Source: Semisulcospira habei
Lineage: Eukaryota > Mollusca > Gastropoda > Semisulcospiridae
DNA length: 64,000 nt
Assembly (NCBI GenBank): GCA_036245525.1
Contig: BTPG01000002.1
Coordinates: 118,584,286 to 118,648,285 of the forward strand
Direction: 5' to 3'
A model generated the notes under the pieces. It made no database searches, was not told the origin of the DNA, and saw only the letters and a program-made list of their open reading frames with translations. Below are positions 41,516 to 51,073 of this stretch, one piece after another. Position numbers and translations under genes: made by a program. Within the stretch, counting starts at the first letter, position 1, and each line of letters begins with the position of its first letter.

Positions 41516-42594
41516 GGTAAGTGTCATGGAAAGATAAGCCCTGATCCTCGAAGAGCCACAAGAAGAATTTGGCGAGCTGGGGCATAGAGTTGTGGGGGAG
41601 AGGTGTAGTGGACCACACTACGACAGTAAAACCCGCCATTTACCCTTATAGACTTTCCTGGTGGAAAGCCGTCGAGCTGAAGTGATAGCCGCCACTGCTG
41701 CATTCGAGAAACCTCGAGCGGTGAGGGCACGCCGCACAATCGCCAAGCGTGTAAGACGAGGCTCTTCTAGTAGCAAGGGTGAAAAAGATCCTGCCGGGGT
41801 TGTTTCAGCATCGTGGTCGGCGTTGGAAGCCATAGCGGGGGGTCCGTGGCGAGACTCAGGAGATCTGTGGTCCAGCTCTTGTTCCAAGAGAATGGTGCCA
41901 CCAGAAACAGGACTGCGTGGCAGCCTCTAGAGTTTGAGAAGAATCATGGGTACGCATAGGCCAAGAGACCCTCCCATGGGATAGAAAGAGCATCCACCGC
42001 CCACGCAAGGGGATCTGGAACAGGGGAGACGAAGAGGGGAAGTTGTGCATTCCACCTCGTCGCAAACAGGACGATCATGGGTGTCTCCCCAGTGCCAGCA
42101 AATCATCCAAAAAGGGTCGGGACGAAGAGCCCACTCGGTATGGAGAAACTGGCCGTGACGAGATAAGGAATCTGCCAGCACATTCAGCCGTCCCGGAATG
42201 TGACGTGCCCGTAGCGAAATACCCCGATCCCGGCACCACACCAGTATATGGAACAGAAGAATGCAAAGGGTACGGAGAACGGGTCCCGCCCTGCTTCTGA
42301 ATATAGGAGACAACCGTTGTGTTGTCGGAGAGAACCAAGACTGCCTGGTTGGTCACGCGTGGTTCCCAAGAGATCAAGGCGAGCCACACTGCTTTCAGCT
42401 CCAACCAATTGATGTGTCTGCCCACCAAATCCGGTGACCAAACACCCGCGGTCATGCTTAAGTCCGGGAGCAGGTAAGCGCCCCAACCGGAAAGACTGGC
42501 ATCCATGCAGATCGACAGGGAAGGAAGAGGGGACACAAGGGGAACCCCCGACGCCAACCACGCGGGATCCGTCCACCGAAGGAGATGCGGCCGA
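41516..42594 (-). pseudogene. DIRS2 RNase H and connection to recombinase
   Basis: The frame (42614-42075, then 42313-41927) reads LSICMDASLSGWGAYLLPDL, HINWLELKAVWLAL, LSDNTTVVSYIQKQGGTRSP and, after a frame change, RHIPGRLNVLADSLSRHG: an RNase H with all acidic positions present, as in DIRS1. The part 41887-41618 is the linker to the recombinase N-terminal domain (ARRLSTRKVYKGKWRVLLS resembles the core-binding helix of these recombinases). SINE-like S3 separates this from the reverse transcriptase. Confidence 0.82.
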
Positions 42595-42981
42595 TTGATT
42601 GATTGATTGTACATTGCTTAACGTCCCGACAGCCACAAGGCTTTCTCAGGACGTGCCTGCACTGCTTGTGAAAAAAAAAAAATAAACAGAACATTGAATG
42701 TAGGTCGCCAGCCGGTCAAATACATTAAATAAACCTAACACATGGGGCCTAAATAAAGCTAAGACCATTTAGCAACACACATCCAATATCAAGAGCTACA
42801 GGCAGTGCAGACAGTAGGGAGAGTTTTTAAAAGGCAAATACAGGTGAATGGACAAAGGGTAGACAGAAACACATGCCCCAGAATAGAGAAAAACCCACCC
42901 TGTGGGGCTGACCAGGGTGACCCTGGGAACTAAAAAATACCTAACCCCACCCAAGTCCCCCAGGGCAGACCCGGGTGGGGG
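42595..42981 (-). mobile_element. SINE-like repeat S, copy 3
   Basis: Flanked by the 14-bp duplication GGAGATGCGGCCGA (42581-42594, 42982-42995), inserted in the coding region of DIRS2. Full length. Confidence 0.94.
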
Positions 42982-42995
42982 GGAGATGCGGCCGA

Positions 42996-44285
42996 ACTAA
43001 GGGCGACACCGGAATGCAAACCTTCAAATCCCCCGAAGACGGACGCCAAAGAAGGAGAAGATGAAGTTGAATTAGACGCGAGTAGAGCCGGCCAAGGGGA
43101 AGCAAGTCCACCACAGCACTCATGAGACCCAACAACTGTAACCACAATCTCGCCGGAGCCGTGGAAGCAAGATACATCCGACGGACCAAAAGAGCCAACT
43201 TGTCGATCCGAGCTTGGGGAAGGCGCACCAAGTATCAAGTCGGTCTGAAACTCCATGCCAAGGTGGAGAAATTGGCGAGATGGCGATAGGTCCGACTTGT
43301 TGAAGTTGACTAGAAAACCGAGGCAATGGAGAAGGGAAAGCAGGGCGTCCCTGTCGGCAGTCAAGCAGGTCAAATCCTGATTCCGGAGAAGAAGATCGTC
43401 GAGGTAGTGGGAGGTCGGACTGAGAGACGACCTCTGCGCGCAGGAAATCAAGGCATCCATAATCCTGGTAAAGACCCAGGGACTGAGATTGAGGCCACAG
43501 GGCATCGCACGGAACTGATACACCACTCCGCAGAAGGCGAAGCGAAGGTATCGGCGAGCCGAATTGTGTATAGGAACATGAAGGTATGCATCGGCAAGAT
43601 CCAGACTGACAGCAAAATCCATCGGTTGGACAGCGGCCCGCAGGGCGCGGGTCGTTTCTATACGAAAGGACGGAGCAGTCAAAAATTTGTTGAGAGCGGA
43701 AAGGTCTATCACCGGACGCCAACCTCCGTCCGACTTGGGGACGACGAAGAGACGACTGTAGAAAGCCAGAGAATCTTGTCGCCGGACGACTTCCGTGGCG
43801 GATTTGACAAGCAAGGAAGCCACTTTGTTCTGTAAAGCCGTCGCCTTGACGGGATCGTTCGGAACCCGAGTCCAAAGCGGGGAGCGGCGAAGAGGAGGAG
43901 GGCGAAGAAACGAGAGGTGAAGACCCTCCGAAATGGTAGAAAGGAGCCATGGGTCGCCGGGAAACAGCGACCGCCACTCGTCGCTGAATTGGGATAGCCG
44001 CCCGCCGACTGGTGAAACAAGAGAAATCGGCAGGGGAAGGGTGGAAGGAGAGTCATCGGGCCCTCCCCCGTCCTGGACGCCTGCCGGGACCAGGCCAGGT
44101 GTGTGTCGGAGCCGGGAGGGTGCGGCCACGGCCAAAATGGGAAGGACGGGAGGAATCAAGAGGGACATGGGCAGCGGAACGGGAGGTGGGTCTAAATGAC
44201 CGCAGGGTGCGACCCAAGGCCTTGCGGGAAGAACGAAAGCGAGAAGAAAGATGGTGAGCCGTGGGCCAGATGTCCTTATGCGCAT
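42996..44285 (-). CDS. DIRS2 reverse transcriptase
   Basis: The open frame overlaps the end of gag by 233 nt in another frame, suggesting frameshift or internal initiation. Blocks in order are LFVVPKSDGGWRPVIDLSAL, TTRALRAAVQPMDFAVSLDL, ADAYLHVPIHN, YQFRAMPCGLNLSPWVFTRI, the catalytic SHYLDDLLLRNQ with both Asp, and LHCLGFLVNFNKSDLSPS. This is the DIRS/Ngaro-like class of RT. The frame degenerates after about 43230 (shift), then meets SINE-like S3. Confidence 0.9.
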
Positions 44286-45729
44286 CCTTCATGGCTTGCC
44301 AAGTGGAGCCAAACAGCAAAGGACCGCCGATGGGCGCCTGGCGGAGCTGAGCCTTGACTGTCGAAGGTAACCCAGAACAAGCAGCAAGAACTGCATCCCG
44401 TCTAATTAAATTACAGTTGATGCCGGCAGCCATCGCATTTGCAGAAGCATGGTACGAAGCCCGATTAGCCACCACCACCACCAGAGAATGTATCTCTCGC
44501 AGTGGAGCAGTAGAGTGTGGATCCCAATGGTCTTCAAGAGCGCGTACAATCGCCTGGGTAGCGAGATCCAGGAACCCGGAGCAGGCCAGTGTGTTGCGGA
44601 TCAGAACAGCAGTTTTATCAAAACCGTGAGGGACGCGGGCAAAGGCGAAGCGGCGTCCACCCGCCTGCAAATCCACTGCGTCATCGAGTGAAGGCAAAGG
44701 GCACGCAAAAGCCTGAGAGTGACCCGCGTACCAACGTTGGCGGAAGCGAATGTCTACGCCTTCAGGCCACTTAGTATGGGAAAAGAAGAGAAAATCTTTG
44801 AAAGTGCCAAGAGGCAATTGCGCCGAGAATGCCACCACCAGATCTCGAAAGCCAGGTGGTTGCGGGAGAGATCGGAAATGCTTAGGTTGAAGGGAAACAT
44901 CCACTGAAGCCGACGCCTTTCGCTTCAGAGGAGGTGCAGGGGGCAAGCGTCTGGGGGAAGAAAGCGAAGAATGAGGCCAGAGGCCTCGTCCAAGGACCGT
45001 CGAGTCTCCACACCCGGAGTGAAACAGTCCGAGACGGAGAACAGCTGTGCTGAGAGTCCGCGGGTAAGGGACTCCTAGACGGAGAAAGGTGCGGCAAAGC
45101 CCCAAGGTCGAAAGCAGAATCCACCGGATGAAGGCTAAGAACATCCTCCTGAACCGGCGCTGCCAAGCGCCGGGGGGAACAGGACCCTTGGAAAGAGTGA
45201 CAATCGCGCGGTGGCCGGAGAGAAGATCGCCGAGGGGCGGATGAGGAGTCCAGGTGCCCAGGTCGCCAAGAACTCCTACTGTCATATGAAGAAGAAGAAG
45301 AAAGACGCCGTAAAGAAGAGGGCAGATGCCGACGTCTCTCAGGCAAAAGCGGGCGGCACGCGCCGTGACGCGCAGGAGAACGGGAACGGGACTGGGACTG
45401 TCCCCTCTCTGGAGCACGATGAAGGTGGCGGCGACAGTACGGCGAAGGACGTTCGGAGCGAAGGCGATCCACCCGTCATCGAGAGGCGTGTCGCAAAAGA
45501 TGGGGGGCAGGAGAAGCGCAGGGATCACGGTGACAGGGGACGGACGAAGGTGTAGGATCCCGAAGGGAAACGTCTGCAACAGGAGAATAAAACGACGGGA
45601 GGGGTGAGAAATACGCTGAGAGGACGTACCAAGTGTGGCACGAGTGCGCGGTGACTGGCTTTTAGCCAGGGCGCGAGGAGACAGTGGTTGAGCCGAAGCG
45701 CCGAGCAACAAGTCGTGATGTGACAACAA
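44053..45729 (-). CDS. DIRS2 gag-like ORF
   Basis: 558 open codons, rich in Arg, Ser, Pro and Leu. Recognisable by comparison with DIRS1: LKRKASASVDVSLQPKHFRS, RQRWYAGHSQAFACPLP, KTAVLIRNTLACSGFLD and AQLRQAPIGGPLLFG are shared in order. The N-terminal Cys-rich module lies upstream in other frames (46461-45739). The function is inferred as capsid/nucleic-acid binding. Confidence 0.75.
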   Translation of the reverse strand: MLSHHDLLLGASAQPLSPRALAKSQSPRTRATLGTSSQRISHPSRRFILLLQTFPFGILHLRPSPVTVIPALLLPPIFCDTPLDDGWIAFAPNVLRRTVAATFIVLQRGDSPSPVPVLLRVTARAARFCLRDVGICPLLYGVFLLLLHMTVGVLGDLGTWTPHPPLGDLLSGHRAIVTLSKGPVPPGAWQRRFRRMFLAFIRWILLSTLGLCRTFLRLGVPYPRTLSTAVLRLGLFHSGCGDSTVLGRGLWPHSSLSSPRRLPPAPPLKRKASASVDVSLQPKHFRSLPQPPGFRDLVVAFSAQLPLGTFKDFLFFSHTKWPEGVDIRFRQRWYAGHSQAFACPLPSLDDAVDLQAGGRRFAFARVPHGFDKTAVLIRNTLACSGFLDLATQAIVRALEDHWDPHSTAPLREIHSLVVVVANRASYHASANAMAAGINCNLIRRDAVLAACSGLPSTVKAQLRQAPIGGPLLFGSTWQAMKDAHKDIWPTAHHLSSRFRSSRKALGRTLRSFRPTSRSAAHVPLDSSRPSHFGRGRTLPAPTHTWPGPGRRPGRGRAR

Positions 45730-46158
45730 TTGTTGAAGTTACGACGGAAAAGTGCAATTGGCTAAAGTCACGTCTGACTCGAGAGGGCACGCGCCAGGGA
45801 CTGCTGATGGTCGCTGTCTCCTCCCCCCAAAATGATGGGGTTGCCTCCGTTGGAGACCCGTCTTAGAAGGCCGGGTCTGCGGGGCTGGCTGCGAAATACG
45901 CTCATGGGAGCGGGGGCGTACATTCTCACCTGGTGTAAAACCACCCACAGCGGGAGGGACGGTGTCCGACACCCGCACCTGAGTGGCAAAGAGCTGCAAG
46001 GGTCCCGGCACAGAAGATCGGGATAGCTGTGATGGAATGGGGCTGGGAGCCGGAGACCGTGAGCGCCGAGAAGAAACACCGATAGGGGTAGATCTGGTGG
46101 TGATAGGGCAAAGAGGAGCTTCGTCGGACTGTACAGGGCGCCGACGACGGTAAAACTT

Positions 46159-46461
46159 CCACATTTCGGACCAGTGATCTTCTTCCCACGAAGCACAAAG
46201 ACCACAAGTGTGGTAGAACTACCACATTTCGGACCAGTGATCTTCTTCCCACGAAGCACAAAGACCACAAGTGTGGTCCAATGCACATCCCGAGCAAGGC
46301 AGGCAGCACGGATGTAAGTCACTAGGCCACTGGAAATTTTTAGAGTTCGGGCACGTTTTAAGAAGAAAACACCAACAGTGAACAGAGTGGAAATGAAACG
46401 CGCGTAGCCCAGAGGCTACGTAACCGAGCAGACGACCGTTAAAACCGACAATCAAAGACAA
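46159..46461 (-). pseudogene. DIRS2 gag N-terminal Cys-rich module with in-frame duplication
   Basis: Reads CPNSKNFQWPSDLHPCCLPC, then CALDHTCGLCASWEEDHWSE and MWKFYRRRRP. It matches the DIRS1 module (TCTNCGQFSG ... WCAY ... EEQWSQLWRFYNRK). A 63-bp unit (46159-46221) is repeated at 46222-46284, duplicating the CGLCASWEEDHW motif in frame (21 codons). Confidence 0.75.
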
Positions 46462-46650
46462 AGTCTAAACGAACGGCAAAATGCCGCAAATCCACGGAAA
46501 TTGCCCCAATTCGCCATAATCGTCGAGGGAGGCAATGTCCGAGGCCTTACCTGGCCATGTTAAGACAAACAAGACCGCAGGATAGACAAAGAAGACGATG
46601 ATAACGGGAGACTGAGAAAGAAGGATCTAAACAAAATGGCAGTCAAGTAT

Positions 46651-46850
46651 AGAACTGAAATTAACGGCCTCTTGCGAGATTTGGAAGGGAGGTTACTCGG
46701 AGGATAGGGAGGACATTCGGGGGGATTAGGTAACTGCTTGCTAGAGTTACGTCCCTGGTTGTGTGGCAACACACAACAAATTTTGGAGACTGAAATTGTC
46801 AGGTTAAGTATATCTTCTACTCAGTAATACCATCGTAACGATTTTGAAGA
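46651..46850 (-). repeat. DIRS2 right inverted terminal repeat
   Basis: Complement of 39113-39320: shares GCAAGCAGTTACCTAATC, CCTCCCTTCCAAATCTC and CACAACAAATTTTGGAGACTG (inverted), and ends near the CATCGTAACGATTTTGAAG palindromic word. Confidence 0.88.
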
Positions 46851-47480
46851 AATAAATTCTGGTGCTTCGCTTTCTATGAGCTAGAAAAATCCACTTTCCT
46901 CCCTAATTTGCTCTGACATTTTGTATTATTTTGAGACTTTATTGACCGACACAACATGCATGAGAAAAGCAATAAAAAAGATGGTCATATAGGATGGATA
47001 ACTCTTCGCACACAAGCTTAATTAAACGACTAAATAACCACCCCCCACCCCCCCAAAAAAAAAAATAATAATTTAAAAAAAAAAAAAAATCATAAATTTT
47101 AGGCATCAAATGTATTTTCGTATTTTGAAAAAAAATTGTAAAAATACACTCAAAAATCATACGGTAGGCAGGTCTGTTTCCCTCCTCTAAATTGTCACAG
47201 CAAAGACCTTATCATTACTGCACAGATAAAATAACAACAAACAAGAAAGAAGAGCCAGACATGGTAAACAAAGCCTACCTCCACACAATGGGAGGTGAGG
47301 GATATCTCATCAAGACATATAGACCTTATGACTACAAGGCATGAGCACATGACAGCATGTGTGCTTACAAACATATACAAAAGATTCCAACGAACAGACC
47401 AAAACACTTCTTTTTTTCTGAAGGAGGTAATCTACCATGTCACGGTCACGGATGGTCTATGAGTAGAAAATAAAACTCAC
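46851..47480. other. CHD intron, low-complexity
   Basis: AT-rich sequence with A and C runs near 47040-47090. No coding or repeat family recognised. Confidence 0.5.
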
Positions 47481-47682
47481 TTTCTCTGAATGAGATAGTC
47501 CTCGATGATGTCAAGAACACGAATCATCTGTGAGAAGATGAGGACCTTGTGTCCATCCTGTTTTAGACGGGGTAGCAGCTTGTCCATCAGCACCATCTTG
47601 CCCGATGAGTTCACCAGTGCCATCAGCAGCTGATCTAGGTCTCCACGCGCCCCCATCTCCATCACAATCTGCTCTTCTGCAC
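47481..47682 (-). CDS. CHD7/CHD8-like: CHD-type remodeller, exon 5 of the ten seen
   Basis: 202 nt, acceptor ccctccag, donor gtgagt, split codons at both ends matching its neighbours. Reads [40 protein letters not shown] and [20 protein letters not shown]. The last segment is the start of the second RecA-like lobe (VLIFSQM..LDILEDYL), highly conserved in CHD ATPases. The insert [14 protein letters not shown] differs from the usual vertebrate CHD7/8 sequence in this loop. Confidence 0.95.
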
Positions 47683-48128
47683 CTGGAGGGACAATGAAAA
47701 TAAACTGTAAAGACAATCGTTAGAAAGAAACATGCTTAGAAAAGACAATTACAACAAAACTGCATTGTCTTTCTAAGCATGACATTTGCAAGAGGAATAG
47801 ATCTACAAGCACCAGCAGTTGTGGGGGTTCATGCTGATCTATGTCTCTTGCAGTTGGATCGTGTCGACGTTTTCTCAGCCGTGAAGGCCTACACCCTAAA
47901 CTTTCTTATAAAAGTCACGTGCAGTGCTAGCATAGTCCTTCAATCCTAGCCATCAACACGAAAGCATCGAGCTGACGGTGCCGTGTCTGTTTTTCAAATA
48001 CTTTTCAATTCTTGAAACCCCACCATGAAAAGCAAAGATAATAAGCTTGCCATTTACCATTAATAAACTAATGCAAAGAAAATAAGCTTTGCAGAGGCAA
48101 TAAAAGAAAAATTGTGCAGGAAATTCAC

Positions 48129-48282
48129 CATTAATGAGGTAGGGATGGTTGCAGCACTTGCGTAGCTCCATCATAGTGTTCATGAGGCTGGGCATGTTGC
48201 CGCTGCCACCTTTTGACAGGAACTGGAAATTACGCTCTAGAATGGCCCGGTAGTACTTCTTCTGGATGTTTGTCAGCTCCAC
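48129..48282 (-). CDS. CHD7/CHD8-like: CHD-type remodeller, exon 4 of the ten seen
   Basis: 154 nt, acceptor ttaattag, donor gtgaat. Reads [40 protein letters not shown] and [12 protein letters not shown]. The [15 protein letters not shown]...[22 protein letters not shown] block is diagnostic for the class III CHD group (CHD6-9). Ends with one base of a split Gly codon. Confidence 0.97.
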
Positions 48283-48471
48283 CTAATTAAAAACAACAAA
48301 CTTTTATGTTTATACACAGAAAAATAATTCACTTTATCCAGGATGTTCAGCTTTACCTATCTCTTATCCACTTATCTCATTAACCCATTACATCCCGAGG
48401 ATGATTTTTTAAAAATCTGCTTATTGTCCTATAAAGGTTACATTACAGATTAGGAGATAGATCAACTGTTT

Positions 48472-48542
48472 TAGTTCAAGGGTGGTGCCAGAATAGCTTG
48501 GTGCCTCAGGTGCCAAGCTATTCTGGCACTACCCTTGAACTA
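48472..48542. repeat. Long palindrome (foldback element), copy 2
   Basis: A 71-bp palindrome centred on GGTGCCTCAGGTGCC (odd centre), with arms TAGTTCAAGGGTGGTGCCAG and its near-complement. The core CAGAATAGCTTGGTGCC is shared with the palindrome at 14762-14834. Confidence 0.9.
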
Positions 48543-49231
48543 TCATAGTCAAATTAATTTCAAGCAGAAGTATATCAGGATGGAAAGGGTTAAGGTAGGT
48601 CGCCCACTGTATTTCTGTTTGTCTATTTTGAAAAAGAGTACAAAACAGTTATTAAATGTTTGGATTAATACCAGACCTTGAAAAGACAAGTACAAAACAG
48701 TTTATTAAATTTTACACAACTACCCAAAAATGTTATCAACTGTTCTGTACCCTCCCTTTCAAAATGTGTTCCATTACTGTTCTGTACCTTTCCTTTCAAT
48801 ATGTGTTCCTTTATTTCTTGGGTATTTTCTGTATTTTAATGGCAGTCACCTTTTTGGTCTGGACTTGGTGAATTAAAACGTCATTGTGCATGCATCACTG
48901 TTACTGATGAGTACAGATGGCTGCATGCACAAGGGGGTTCAAGCAAAGTAACAGTGTAATATACAGGGCATGATGGTAAAGCACAAATATACCATTCAAT
49001 CTGTGTGTCAATGATTGCGGACGTCAAGCCATAAAGTACACAATTACAGACAGCACCCAAATGATTTTCCTCTACTGCTTGGGTATGCCTACTGCCCAAT
49101 AGAACATTCCTATCTGAATTTCAACAGTAGTGGTTTTCTGACAATCAGAAGTCAAATATTTGAAACGGCTTTTAATCCACTGTTAGCATCAAAACACATG
49201 AAATTCTGATTTTCAAACGTCTATTAGAAAC

Positions 49232-49312
49232 CTCAATGATGGTCTCTTCCTTTGGAGCCAAGTTTTTCTCCACATCTTCTTTCAACCTCCTGAGCATCAT
49301 GGGTTTCAAGAT
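49232..49312 (-). CDS. CHD7/CHD8-like: CHD-type remodeller, exon 3 of the ten seen
   Basis: 27 codons, acceptor gtttgcag, donor gtttct (a weaker donor). Reads [20 protein letters not shown] then KEETIIE, the conserved linker between the two ATPase lobes. Phase 0 at both ends. The upstream intron is 11.6 kb and contains LINE B4, LINE A2 and LINE B5. Confidence 0.96.
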
Positions 49313-49669
49313 CTGCAAACAAAAAGAGAAATAAATAAAGAAAGATAAAAGCCTTGATCAAACTTGTGTGTTTGTGATTTGGTGATTGGTGACTTAGCAA
49401 TTATATATTTGTGCTATGGTTTGCGATTTGGGAGTAAAGCCTGAAATGTAAATAGCTAAATCACCGACACACACGTTTTATCAATTCTATGAATTTGAAC
49501 TGTACTGTTAGTCGAATGCTACTCGAAAAAACATGCTTCGTGTACAAAGACTCCGTTCAATGATTTTTGGCTTAGGTCATTGCACCACTATCTTGAGACG
49601 ATCACATCACAAGAGAGCATCAAAATACAATATCACTGCTATGTGATACAATGCAGAAAAATGAAACAA

Positions 49670-50515
49670 GAAAGGCAAAGCCATTATGGCTCACGTGTAT
49701 GACCGATTTACATATGTGTGACCTTAGTGACAAGGGTTGGCTTCTGCAGCAGTAAAATCCATCTTTTCTGAGAATGTAAACACTTTCACACATCTGTCAA
49801 CCCCCCTTCACCTTTGTGATGAGTCAACTAAATTAGTATGAATAGCAAGGTCTTATCATCAGCTATCTTTGTGCCAAATCTGGTTAAAAAATTTGCAAAA
49901 ATGTTGATAATACCTACAGTTTTATAAAAACAAATTTTACACATTTGCCAGCCTCTTGTGACCCTTGACCTTTCTGAGTGGTCATCCAAATTAGTATGCA
50001 TAGATAGGTCTTACCATCAGGTATCGCTATTTTTTACCTATTTCCTGAGCTCTTGTGACCCTTGACCTTTCTGATGGAGCAATCAAATTAGTGTGCATAG
50101 AAAGGTCTTACCATCAGGTATCTCTGTAGCAAGTTTGGGTTTAAAGTTGTGAACAGTATTTGAGAAAAAAAAACATCTTTTGTCAAAATATGGTTATTTC
50201 CGACCCATTTCCTGAGCCCTTGTGACCCTTGACCTTTCCGATGGATCAACCAAATTAGTATACATAAAAAGGTCTTACCATCAGGTACCTTTGCACCAAG
50301 TTTGGGTTTGAAGTTGAAAATAGTATTTGAGAAAAAATAAATGTCAAAATGTAGCTATTTTTGACATATTTCCTGATCCCCTGTGACCTTGACCTTTGTG
50401 AGAGGTCACTCAAACTGGTATGTTTAGAAAGATCTTGCCACAAAGTATCCTTGGGCTAAGTTTGAAGACTGACTACTGAGGCTTGAGAATAGTATCCGAG
50501 AAAATGCCAACGCTA
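49670..50515. repeat. V-family tandem-repeat element, second array
   Basis: Begins AAAGGCAAAGCCATTATGGC and has about five units with TGACCCTTGACCTTTC and AAATTAGTATGCATAGA words, like 28880-30395. Ends near GAGAAAATGCCAACG without the usual terminal segment. Confidence 0.75.
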
Positions 50516-50566
50516 AATGGGCACACCCGACCTTTTTTAAGGCTTCAGTTCGCAAAAAGCATTACT

Positions 50567-50813
50567 TAATAATAATAATAATAAGCGCATTAAATAGGCG
50601 CTTTATCCCAATTGAAAATCGGCTCAAAGCGCCGCCGCGAACTGAACCCAACAAGCACGCTCACGTGAATCACGCGCATTCACTCACACACTGTACATAA
50701 ACACAGAACATTCACGTGGTGCTAAGGGCAAGCTCAAGCGAGCTACTGTAGTTTTTGGAAATTCAAAGTCGTTTGTATTTGAAATTTGATTAAGTGGGCT
50801 GAAACTGATACCA
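50567..50813 (-). mobile_element. Short retroposon R, copy 2
   Basis: Inverted copy of 37740-37988 with its ATT-type tail at the low-coordinate end. Only a few substitutions separate the copies. No target duplication was recognised. Confidence 0.8.
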
Positions 50814-51027
50814 AACTTGGCTTCAGTATACATACCCACTTAGACAGTGACCCCCCTATTGTCCCATCAAATGCTTTCTTTCGTCCATTCAAAGCGAAAA
50901 GAGGCCCGCCGAAATCTTCTGATGGGACACATAACAAAATTGCTTCTGATAGGCGATGGTAACTGACGTCATAACTATTCTATACGACCTTATAACATCT
51001 GCAAAATTATAACCAATCAGAGACAAG

Positions 51028-51073
51028 ATGGCGGACGAACCAGTGAAGAAAAAAAGAAAGTCACAGTATCATC
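51028..51073 (+). pseudogene. Orphan 5' coding fragment MADEPVKKKRKSQYH
   Basis: AAGATGGCGGACGAACCAG opens a frame whose first codons give a basic, NLS-like KKKRKSQ. LINE B4 is inserted in codon 15-16; removing it continues the frame as QVAPTLTDSVIAE to about 53919, where LINE A2 sequence begins. It looks like the first exon of a transposon or retrogene of unknown kind; the rest is not visible. Confidence 0.35.

Larger units (their letters stand above)
34325..46850 (-). mobile_element. DIRS2: DIRS-like retrotransposon with tyrosine recombinase
   Basis: Inverted termini at about 34325-34407 plus 39113-39400 (split by hAT H4) and about 46651-46850. On the minus strand are gag (46461-44053), reverse transcriptase (44285-42996), RNase H (42580-41930) and a tyrosine recombinase (40353-39772). 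Insertions are hAT H6 (40568-41515), SINE-like S3 (42595-42981) and the nested block 34408-39112. The element lies in one CHD intron in the gene's orientation. DIRS elements replicate through a circular DNA intermediate integrated by the recombinase, so no target duplication is expected and none was seen. Confidence 0.9.

Noticed and set aside
50743..50937. 64-codon minus frame near 50743-50937
   Set aside because: It spans the end of retroposon R copy 2 and unrelated flank; no homologous reading in copy 1.
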